From the NCBI GenBank assembly GCA_022414725.1, contig CM039462.1, positions 131,567,268-131,631,267 on the forward strand: a stretch of 64,000 nucleotides of DNA, given 5' to 3'. This DNA comes from Microglena sp. YARC. Taxonomy: Eukaryota > Chlorophyta > Chlorophyceae > Chlamydomonadales > Chlamydomonadaceae. Positions within the stretch are counted from its first letter, which is position 1. Every line of letters starts with the position of its first letter. The translations under genes and the position numbers were made by a program. Below, piece after piece: positions 44,439 to 56,100 of the stretch. The notes under the pieces are model-generated. The model did no database searches. It was not told the DNA's origin and saw only the letters and a list, made by a program, of their open reading frames with translations.

Positions 44439-47400
44439 ATGGAGCAACATCTCGGTGAGAATCGCTGCGATATGATAACTATAAACCCATATAATGTATT
44501 TCGAACCCTGTTGCGTCCGACTGTGTCCTAGGTGCACCTCCCCGCGATTCAGAGGAAGGAGAAGAATAATTGTTGCATGGTTCGATACGCCGTCAGGCGT
44601 CTAGCAGTTTGCAGGAGACAGTTCGTCCCCCCCCCACCCCCCCCACCCCCACCCAACCCCCCCCACCCCCGTGCGATATCCACCCACGACAACGAGGGAG
44701 CGTACACCATCTCAAGGATTTGAAGCCGGGATTGATTTATGAGTATTACTTGTCTGGGTCCAGCCAATAATTCAGGCACAAGTTATTTTCCTTCACTTGT
44801 CCACCCACACAACAGGGAATATCGGGTTCGGGGCAGTGCTTGTGGTAAAGGAAAGTTGCATCAGATACCCTGGTCTGCCTCCACCTTGGTACAGATGTGT
44901 GTATTTGTATTTTTACAGTCCAGGGGTGCAGGTTCAGGGATAGCCATTATCATCGGTGCAGATGATGACTTGATAAGCCCAATCGATGATCCCATGGATT
45001 TTCCCAGCTGATTGTGTTGACCTTGTATTTGTGGTCCTGGTCAGTTCATCAGTTCTTCCTTTCGTTTTAGCCCCTCCTAATATCGAGGCTGGGCAAGTCC
45101 CTTTAGCTTCTTTGGCTCCCCCTGGACTGTAACATACATGCATATGTCAGGTTGCAAGCACGACAAGGCAGTGCAACAAGCAGAATGAACAAAGCAGGTA
45201 TGCGCCCAAGGTGTTCATATCGGTAAGGCGTGGTGTGTTGTCTGCAGACGTAGGGTACCAGCAGCAGCAACAGCCATACAGACTGTTACAACATTCATAC
45301 ATATGGTCCTAGAGAACTTGAGGTGCACATACATCCGCATTGACACTAGCCTCTGGTCCATTAGGCTTATTCAAGCTGCAGGCACATCTGGAGTCCAGTG
45401 GGACACGCCGTACAGCACCAGGATATGCAACCCTCCACCTCCTCCTCCTCCTCCCCCCCATCATCCTCCTCCCCATCCTCCCCCTCCCCCTCCCATCCTC
45501 ATCCTCAATTTCATCATCATCAGCAGCAGCAGTATTAGAAATCTGTTTATGGCCCCTGTAGACCTGTGGCATGGAGGTTTCATTTGTCATTTATTAATTA
45601 CTGGCTGGCAGTTCATTCATGTAAGCATATGTGCTTGAACACTTGCAGACCAGCAGCTCAGACCTGAGCAGGATCAAGCAAAGGCCCCTCCTGGCAATCA
45701 ACAGTGAGGGACTACATCACCTACATCTCTACATCCCTTGGTGGGCCCTTGGTGAACGCTTATGCTTTCTACTGACATCTGCAAGACATGAGCACAGCCT
45801 GAGTCACATGCGAGGGCGCCTCCTACCATACCGATCAACAGCGAGAGACTACATCACTTCTCTCTATAACCCTTGGTGGGCCCTTGGTGAACGCTTATGC
45901 TTTATACTGACGAATGTAAGACATGAGTAAGGACTTAGTACATAAAGCAAATCCCTGGAATCCTGAATCCATGATCCCTCCTGTAAGTGACTGGATCAGG
46001 GAGTTGCCTAGAAGCTGCAGCTCGAAGTCGAAAAGATAAGCTCTGCTTATTTCGGCACTATCAATGATATGACAACATTATTTTTGGTCCACTGACTGGG
46101 TTGAATTCTTGTGGCACTACGGTGTACAAGCATGGGGCACTGCAGTGTTCAAGAATGGGGTGGGCTACAACTATGACAACAGAGACGTGCCCCTAACTAG
46201 GGAGAGTTTCCCAAACTTTCCCCAAGTTTCCCGTCGACGGCAGTCTTTATGCGATCGCAATGAACAGAGTAGAATACACAGGAGGATTGTATGCTTCCCG
46301 AAAATCCTCCTGCTTCTGACATTTTATCATTTATACAATTTTCTAATTGGTTCAGATTACGGCTTGGGTCTCATTGAACGATAACAGTAGAACCACCAAG
46401 CTACTTTAGGGGGCCCAATACATAATAACCTCCTGTCATGCTACTAAACTCGCATAATACATATTATTTGTTTCTCCTCATGTGGGTATAGCATCATTTT
46501 TCTGTTTGGATTGGATAGGATAGTCACCAAAGTTGTATTTTATAGTCACATGGTTTGTCAGCTAGCTCTGTCTTTCAATTCCAAGCCCCCCCCCCCCCCC
46601 CCCCCCCCCATCAAGTTTTTCTGTTTGAAGCTGTTAGTTTTCTGTTTGAAGCTGTTTTCTGTTTGAAGCTGTTGGTTTTCTGTTTTCTGCTTGGAGCTGT
46701 TAGTTTATCGGAGGGTTAGATTGTGAGTATAAATGCCGACTGTACTATTATACTAGTGCAGGGATTCAAAGTTAAAGGTTTGTTTGGTGTACAGTGATTT
46801 GGTCAGTTTCAGGTTTAAGATAGTAACTGGATTTGCATTGCTTAAGTGAATTCAGTAGGTATCGAAATTCAAACGTTTGGGCCATTCTTTCGTGTAATAT
46901 GGTAGCTGGAACTAGCCTTCTCCCCCTTCCAGCTTGCCAGCTGTAAACCCGAACTTGAACTTGGTTACATGGTGCCAGCCAGTAATTTGGCTGGTCGCCG
47001 TCTTCAACAATAACACAAACAATTAAAAGCAAAGCATTACGGTATACGGTAATACAATAATACTTGATATTATCTCATCATAAACATAAACTCTCTTCAT
47101 ATGTAAAATGTCCCGTCTGCTGATGTCCACATCTTCATCTGTCTTCACTGCTAAAAACGGCGAGCAACCAAATTGCTGTCTGAAGCTATACAACCAATCA
47201 AGTTCAAGTATGTACTGCAAGTTAGAGGATAGGTATGGACTATGCCTATGTAAGTTTAGGGTGGCTAGGCGCTGCCGTAAACGGCCTAGACGCAAACACG
47301 CTTGGAAGCCAATGCCTAGAAGATCCTGTTCACGGATTGAATCAAACTTGAACTTGAACATGTCTACCGGTACTTGACCTTCATCTTCGTTACATCGCTC

Positions 47401-48026
47401 CAGCCAGCAATTTTGCTACTCGCCATCTTCGGCAATAATATTCAAAGGGTACAAATCCGAGACCCTGAACCCCCAAAGGGCCAAAATAAAAACCCATGTC
47501 TGCTAGGGAGTTACTCGTCCTCGTCAGAACTTGAACTTGGTTACATGGCTACAGCCTTTAATTTAAGGCTGCTTGCCGTCTTCTGCAGCAACATATTCAA
47601 TTCAAATCGCCGTCCCCATCATCACCCTCACTGTACTCGTCCTTCCCAATGAAAACTATAATATTTAAAGGGTACATATTCTACTAAAGTGGTTTCTGGG
47701 CAGATGTCACGATGGTTAAAACCACTCAACTATACATATCCTTAACCCTCAACCTTTAATCCTAGCCCCACAGGTAAAAATCAAAGCCTGTGTCAGGTAT
47801 GTGCACCTACACGTGTCGCCCTTGCCGGAGAAGCCTCCACCACTCTCCTCCTCCTCAGTTATGTGCATGTGCTACAGTCCAGGGGTAGCCAAATAGGCTG
47901 AAGGGACTTGCAACCCCATGATACCAGGAGGGGAGAAACGAAAAAGCACTCACGGACTGATCCCCAAACAATGATTTACCAACGGGGGCCCTGAGTTTGT
48001 GCTACAGTGGATATTTAATTATACGA

Positions 48027-48341
48027 TTATTCTACTTCTTCGTCAGAGAAGCCTCCATCACTTTCCTCCTCCTCCGCCCCATCATCACCCTCACTGTCCT
48101 CGTCCTCATCTTCATCCGCAAAATCGCTATCATCACTCAACAGGTTCCCGGCGAAAGGATCTTCGGCAACTGGCTCCTCCTCGTCATCGTCAAACAACGG
48201 CTCCGCTGAAGTTCCATTGACCAAGGACTCCGTAACCGCTGCTGTGGCCTGCCCCCTGGCTACCAGCTGGGCAAAGATGAGCCCTAGACGCCCCTGGACC
48301 TTGAGGAGCTCGTGGTGAATGATGCTGCGGCCCTCGATTGC
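48027..48341 (-). CDS. UTP5: UTP5 last exon
   Basis: 104 codons plus stop: AIEGRSIIHHELLKVQGRLG closes the Utp12 domain, then an Asp/Glu-rich tail. Acceptor CTGCACAG. Tail fragments are repeated downstream in blocks A and B. Confidence 0.88.
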   Translation of the reverse strand, partial: AIEGRSIIHHELLKVQGRLGLIFAQLVARGQATAAVTESLVNGTSAEPLFDDDEEEPVAEDPFAGNLLSDDSDFADEDEDEDSEGDDGAEEEESDGGFSDEEVE

Positions 48342-51300
48342 CTGTGCAGCAGACATCAAAGGTTAGAACCCCATCAAAATTTGACACAAATGAAGATTAA
48401 ATAGTAAACTGAAGACAAAACCTTCAGGCTCATAAAAACTAAAGACAACTTCACATCATCCCGTAGTACTCATTGTCTTGGGTCATCTAAGGCTTCTCTA
48501 TGACAACAATGTAATACCTGGCAATGACTCATTTTAACGCATGAGTGTTAAGTACCTCTTGAAGCAAAAATCCTTATTGTGAAAAATCTAACCCAGTATA
48601 ACTCCAAACACCGCTTACTTACACATACTGCCGTACGTCACACTCAGTCATTCTAAATCATTTGTAACCAGATAGTTGTTATCATTCATAAATGGCAAGT
48701 CTTTTTCAGCCTTTCCCAACCAACCCAACACCAGCACCAGCATCAGCAGCTCGACCATTTGACCCACACAATTTCACACCTGACACCCAGCCCAGCCTGA
48801 CTCGATTCAGAGGGCTAAACCCCAGGGGCAGTCATAAGGCAGCTTGTGTGATGATGGGTGATGGGTTGACTCTATGGCACCAGTGTTGTAGGCAGCATCA
48901 GCAACAGCACCTATACCAAGACACCCACACAACTACACACCAATCAACCAGCCCACTTCGTGGCACAAGTGTTGTAGGCAGCATCAGCACCTCTACTACG
49001 GCACCCACACAATTTCACTACTAAGGCACCCAGCCCAACATTCCTTGATTATGAGCGGTTTAAGAGGGCTGCACTCCAGGTGCAGTCATGACTCATGAGG
49101 TGGCCCGTGTGATTATGGATAATGGCTTGATTCCACGGCACAAGTGTTGTGGGCAGCATCAGCACCAGCACCACTAATAAGACACCCACACAACTTCACA
49201 CCCATCACGCAGCCCAGCCTGACTTGATTAAGAGCGTTTAGAGAGGGCTGCACTCCAGGTCCAGACATAAGATGGCCCGTGTGATTATGGATGATGGCTT
49301 GAATACTTGGCACCAGTATTGTGGGCGGCACCAGCACCTCTACTAATGCACCCACACAACTTCAGACCCATCACGCAGCCCAGGCTTAGTTGATTGAGAG
49401 CGTTTAAAGAGGGCTGCACTCCAGGCGCAGGCATTAGGTGGCCCTTGTGACTATGGATGATTATGGATGATGGCTTGAATACTTGGCACCAGTATTGTGG
49501 GCGGCACCAGCACCTCTACTAATGCACCCACACAACTTCAGACCCATCACGCAGCCCAGGCTTAGTTGATTAAGAGCGTTTAAAGAGGGCTGCACTCCAG
49601 GCGCAGGCATTAGGTGGCCCTTGTGACTATGGATGATTATGGATGATGGCTTGAATACTTGGCACCAGTATTGTGGGCGGCACCAGCACCACTAATAAGA
49701 CACCCACACAACTGAACACCCGTCACCCAGCCCAGGCTTAGTTGATTAAGAGCGTTTAAAGAGGGCTGCACTCCAGGCGCAGACATTAGGTGGCCCTTGT
49801 GACTATGGATGATTATGGATGATGGCTTGAATACTTGGCACCAGTATTGTGGGCGGCACCAGCACCACTAATAGGACACCCACACAACTTCAGACCCATC
49901 ACTCAGCCCAGCCTTACTTGATTAAGAGCATTTAAAGAGGGCTGCACTCCAGGTGCAGACATTAGGTGGCCCGTGTGATTATGGATGATGGCTTGAATCC
50001 ATGGCGCCAGAACAGTGATTTGGCTTGGCCTTGACATGACACGGTCAACCGCCTCAATGAAGAGGAGGGCTGCGTCCATGGGGACCAGACTCTTCACGGT
50101 CTTCCTGACGAATGACGGCTTACCTGTGACGAAGCAGCGCTCCAGCAGAGTCTGGTCGTGCCTGTGGGGTGGGGTGGCGGTGGGGTTGTTTGTGTAGGTC
50201 GTGCATGTGGGGCGGGGTGGTGGTCGTGTGTGAGGGTGGGGGTTGTGCCTGTGGGGTGGGGTGGGGTGGTGGTTGTGTGTAAGGGTGGGGTTGTATGTGG
50301 GTGTGGGGGTTACGTGTGGGATGGGGGTCGTGTTTGGAGGTGGTCGTGGTCGTTTGCGGGGATGAGGGTCGTGTGTGGAGGTGTGGGTTGTGTGGGTTGT
50401 GTGCGGGTTGTGGGGTGGTAGTGGTCGTGCGTGGGGGTGGGGGTCATGTGTGGGGGTGGGGGTCTTGTGGGTGGTAGTGGTCCTGTGTGGGGGTTACCAC
50501 TTCACGTTGTTGCGCATCCCCCTAAACCTAATCCCTAACACACATAAGTGGTGCTCGTGCCCATACCTATATTTGACCCACATTCAACTTCAATTATAAA
50601 GTGGCGCTCGTGCCCACACCTATATTTGACCCACATTCAACTTCAATTATAAAGTGGTGCTCGTGCCCACACCTATATTTGACCCACATTGAACTTCAAT
50701 TATGAAGTGGTGCTCGTGCCCACACCTACATTTGACCCACATTCAACTTCAATTATAAAGTGGTGCTCGTGCCCACACCTATATTTGACCCACATTCAAC
50801 TTCAATTATAAAGTGGTGCTCGTGCCCACACCTATATTTGACCCACATTCAACTTCAATTATAAAGTGGTGCTCGTGCCCACACCTATATTTGACCCACA
50901 TTCAACTTCAATTATAAAGTGGTGCTCGTGCCCACACCTATATTTGACCCACATTCAACATCAATTATAAAGTGGTGCTCGTGCCCACACCTATATTTGA
51001 CCCACATTCAACTTCAATTATAAAGTGGTGCTCGTGCCCACACCTATATTTGACCCACATTCAACTTCAATTATAAAGTGGTGCTCGTGCCCACACCTAT
51101 ATTTGACCCACATTCAACTTCAATTATAAAGTGGTCCTCGTGCCCACACCTATATTTGACCCACATTCAACTTCAATTATAAAGTGGTGCTCGTGCCCAC
51201 ACCTATATTTGACCCACATTCAACTTCAATTATAAAGTGGTCCTCGTGCCCACACCTATATTTAACCCACGCCCATATTTGACCCACACTTGGCTCAACT

Positions 51301-53119
51301 TCACTTTTGAAGTGGTGCTCGTGCTCGAAGCACCCACATTCACAGTGCTTGCCAGGGATTTGTTTTTCAAATAAAAAAGAGGAAATCTTATTCCTTTTTC
51401 TTTTTCCCCCCCTTTTCCCCTCCCAAAACAGGAGCCTTGTTCCGATTTTGGTAGATTTGAGTCATTTTTAGTTAATTTCAGTAAAAACAATAGTTTATTT
51501 TTAGGTTTCTTATTCCGGCAATTTGGAAAAAAACGGGGTCTTGTATTCCGATCCGAATATATTCCTAAAAAAATATCCCTGGTGCTTGCGTGACCCTAAA
51601 CTGGTGCTTGCGTGACCCTAACACACCCGGGGGGTAACCCGGGTTCGTTCTCGTTCACAATTTCCTGGTAAATTTATTTGGACTGCCGAAGACAGCATGC
51701 AGCTAAATTGCTGGCTAAAGCTATGTAACCAAGTTGAAGTACCCCCACCCACCCACCACCACCACCCGATCATCCACCCTATCACCCCTCCCGTGTTCCA
51801 AGCACGCACCTTCGTAGTGCTTGTGTGACCCTAAACCCACACTCTAACATACCCCCCCCCCCCCCCCCCCAAGCACGCACCTTCGCAGCGCTTGCGTGAG
51901 ATGCCCGACCAACGCGTCCACATGCCCGACCAACGCCTCCACATTGCTGGGGAGTGTCCTTGGTGCCAATCCTTTCCTTTGGCTAGTGCCCACCTCTCCG
52001 CCAAACAACCGGGCCTCAAGAGCCGTTACCATGTCACTCAGGGGGGGCAGGTTGTCAGGAGGGCTGTCATCTACTTCGTCCTCCTCAAGGGGGGCTTGGC
52101 CCAAGTCCACAGGCCCCCTTTTTCCTCCTGAAGCACCCAACATCCGAGTGTGCAGCGTCACTGAGGGACCCAAATGTCCTGGACCAAGAATGGTCACGTC
52201 ATCCTTAGTGTACTTCCTCTTCTGCTGCTGTCCCTGCTGCTGCTGGGTCAAGAGCTGTGCAGCTGGCTCGCCTGCATATATATACAAAGCATCTATTTAG
52301 TAATATGAATGGGGCGAAACACAGCTAATGCCAAATGCCCTGGACCCAGGATGGTCACGTCATCCTTAGTGTACTTCCTCTTCTGCTGCTGTCCCTGCTG
52401 CTGCTGGGTCAAGAGCTGTGCAGCTGGCTCGCCTGCATATATATACAAAGCATCTATTTAGTAATATGAATGGGGCGAAGCACAGCTAATGCCAAATGCC
52501 CTGGACCCAGGATGGTCACGTCATCCTTAGTGTACTTCCTCTTCTGCTGCTGTCCCTGCTGCTGCTGGGTCAAGAGCTGTGCAGCTGGCTCGCCTGCATA
52601 CATATACAAAGCATCTATTTAGTAATATGAATGGGGCGAAGCACAGCTAATGCCAAATGCCCTGGACCAAGAATGGTCACGTCATCCTTAGTGTACTTCC
52701 TCTTCTGCTGCTGTCCCTGCTGCTGCTGGGTCAAGAGCTGTGCAGCTGGCTCGCCTGCATACATATACAAAGCATCTATTTAGTAATATGAATGGGGCGA
52801 AGCACAGCTAATGCCCAATGCCCTGGACCCAGGATGGTCACGTCATCCTTAGTGTACTTCCTCTTCTGCTGCTGTCCCTGCTGCTGCTGGGTCAAGAGCT
52901 GTGCAGCTGGCTCGCCTGCATACATATACAAAGCATCTATTTAGTAATAGGAATGGGGCGACGCACAGCAGGTGCCAAATGCCTTGGACCCAGGATGGTC
53001 ATGCCATCCTTAGTGTACTTCCTCTTCTGCTTCTGCTGCTGTCCCTCCTGCTGTTGGTTCACGTGCTGTGGAACTGGCTCACCTGCAGTTTTTTGTGTGT
53101 GAGTGTGTGTGTGTGTGGT

Positions 53120-53153
<34 letters not shown>

Positions 53154-56100
53154 GTGTGTGTGTGTGTGTGTGGGGGGGGGGGGTAGCATGGATGCCGTGG
53201 GGGTGTGTGTGTGTGCGTGCGGATGTGCATGTGTGCGTGCATGTGTGTGTGGATGCGCTTGAGCCAAAGGAAGGAAGGGAGTTAGTGTCTTTAAGTAGCA
53301 CTGTGGTGCTCAGAGTAGCTTACTAAACACTTTTATTTGCTACTTGCACTTTCTACTTGAACAAATAAAAGCAAGCTCGCCAGCAGGCTTGTTACTAGGA
53401 GTGTTACCATGGAGCAACAGGCCACCACCCCGGGTAGCAGCTTTTTTGACCCCCAAAAGCGACCCCAAAGAATCCAATGTATCCCATTAATGCCACCTTC
53501 AATAAAAGCCTGCTCACCACCAAGTAGTATCACAACCACTTGTGCAACCAACAAGAAGTTCCACTACCACTTGCACCACCACCGCTTGTGCAACCAACAA
53601 AAAGTTCCACTACCACTTGCACCACCACCGCTTGTGCTACAAGCAGCAGCACAAAACCACCCCACCTGCAGGCTTGTTACTAGGAGTGCTGCTACCAAGT
53701 AAGAGGCCGCCACCACCAATTGGCAGCAGCTTTTTAAACCTCAAAAGAGACCCCCAAAGAATCCAAAGTTGCACACCCAAAACACTTATGTACCACTTCT
53801 ACAAGTATCACCACAAAAGAACACCTCACCTGAAGGCTTGTTACTTGGAGTGTTGCTACCAGGAGGCCACCGACACAGGGTAGCAGCTTTTTAAACCTCA
53901 AACGCGACCCGCAAAGAATTCAATGTAGCACCCCCAAAACACTAATGTACCACTTCTTCAAGTATCACCAAAAAAACCACCTCACCTGCAGGCTTGTTAC
54001 TAGGAGTGTTGCTCCCAAGTAAGAGGCCGCCACCACCGGGTTGAAGGGAAACTACTGCCTCTGTCTCGGAGGCAGGAGCTGAGGCAGGGATGACGAGACG
54101 CTGGAACTCAGGCTTGGCGCTGCTTCCACGTGCCACTAGTAGGGCGGGGCCTGCACGACACACGGGTTCAGGTCGGTAAAACTGGTAGGGTTCAGGTCGG
54201 TAACACTAGTAGGCTTCAGGTCGCTAACGCTAGTAGGGTTCAGGTCGGTAAAACTAGTGGGGGGGGGCCTGCACGACACATGGGTTCAGGTGGGTAACAC
54301 TAGTGGGGTTCAGGTCGCTAACACTAGTGGGGTTCAGGTCGCTAACACCCGTGGGGTTCAGGTCGGTAAAACTAGTAGGGCGGGGCCTGCACGACACATG
54401 GGTTCAGGTGGGTAACACTAGTGGGGTTCAGGTCGCTAACACCCGTGGGGTTCAGGTCGGTAAAACTAGTAGGGCGGGGCCTGCACGACACATGGGTTCA
54501 GGTGGGTAACACTAGTGGGGTTCAGGTCGCTAACGCTAGTGGGGTTCAGGTCGGTAAAACTAGTGGGGGGGGGGCCTGCACGACACATGGGTTCAGGTGG
54601 GTAACACTAGTGGGGTTCAGGTTGCTAACACCCGTGGGGTTCAGGTCGGTAAAACTAGTAGGGCGGGGCCTGCACGACACATGGGTTCAGGTGGGTAACA
54701 CTAGTGGGGTTCAGGTCGCTAACGCTAGTGGGGTTCAGGTCGGTAAAACTAGTAGGGCGGGGCCTGCACGACACATGGGTTCAGGTGGGTAACACTAGTG
54801 GGGTTCAGGTCGCTAACACTAGTGGGGTTCAGGTCGCTAACACCCGTGGGGTTCAGGTCGGTAAAACTAGTAGGGCGGGGCCTGCACGACACATGGGTTC
54901 AGGTGGGTAACACTAGTGGGGTTCAGGTCGCTAACGCTAGTGGGGTTCAGGTCGGTAAAACTAGTGGGGGGGGGCCTGCACGACACATGGGTTCAGGTGG
55001 GTAACACTAGTGGGGTTCAGGTTGCTAACACCCGTGGGGTTCAGGTCGGTAAAACTAGTAGGGCGGGGCCTGCACGACACATGGGTTCAGGTGGGTAACA
55101 CTAGTGGGGTTCAGGTCGCTAACGCTAGTGGGGTTCAGGTCGGTAAAACTAGTAGGGCGGGGCCTGCACGACACATGGGTTCAGGTGGGTAACACTAGTG
55201 GGGTTCAGGTCGCTAACACTAGTGGGGTTCAGGTCGCTAACACCCGTGGGGTTCAGGTCGGTAAAACTAGTAGGGCGGGGCCTGCACGACACATGGGTTC
55301 AGGTGGGTAACACTAGTGGGGTTCAGGTCGCTAACACCCGTGGGGTTCAGGTCGGTAAAACTAGTAGGGCGGGGCCTGCACGACACATGGGTTCAGGTGG
55401 GTAACACTAGTGGGGTTCAGGTCGCTAACACCCGTGGGGTTCAGGTCGGTAAAACTAGTGGGGGGGGGCCTGCACGACACATGGGTTCAGGTGGGTAACA
55501 CTAGTGGGGTTCAGGTCGCTAACACCCGTGGGGTTCAGGTCGGTAAAACTAGTAGGGCGGGGCCTGCACGACACATGGGTTCAGGTGGGTAACACTAGTG
55601 GGGTTCAGGTCGCTAACACCCGTGGGGTTCAGGTCGGTAAAACTAGTAGGGCGGGGCCTGCACGACACATGGGTTCAGGTGGGTAACACTAGTGGGGTTC
55701 AGGTCGCTAACACCCGTGGGGTTCAGGTCGGTAAAACTAGTAGGGCGGGGCCTGCACGACACATGAGTTCAGGTCGGTAACACGATTGTTTGGGGTACAC
55801 AGCTCAACACAGCACCATCCCATTTGGGACGATAAATTGATAATTAAATTATTATGGTAGAATTAAATGTACACTGTAGCACGAACTCAGGGTCTCGTTG
55901 GTAAAATGATTGTTTGGGGTCAGTGTATCAGTTGTTTTCCTTTTTAGCTCTTCCTGTCACGGTTGGGCCAGTCTCTTGAGCCTATGTGGCTTACCCCTGG
56001 ACTGCAACATACATACATATATACAGGGTTAGGCCTGCACGACACATGTGTTTAGGTTATGGATGGGGGTGGTGGAGTGAGGGGTCGGGGTTGAGGTTGT

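Larger units (their letters stand above)
43500..48026. repeat. Segmental repeat block B
   Basis: Parallel to block A from small-gene exon 1 (43.6 kb) through the 59-codon ORF (44.26 kb) and TTGAACTTGG repeats to two UTP5 tail remnants (47608-47640, 47823-47860), then the live UTP5 end at 48027. The small gene lacks exons 2-5 here. Confidence 0.8.

Noticed and set aside
52901..53326. 141-codon + strand frame with Cys/Val runs, and similar His/Thr frames on -
   Set aside because: They are translations of the GT/CA repeat and of antisense UTP5 decoy units.
54303..55780. Series of 60-123-codon + strand frames (GFRSLTLVGFRS..)
   Set aside because: Pure products of the 94-bp array, antisense to the UTP5 acceptor units.
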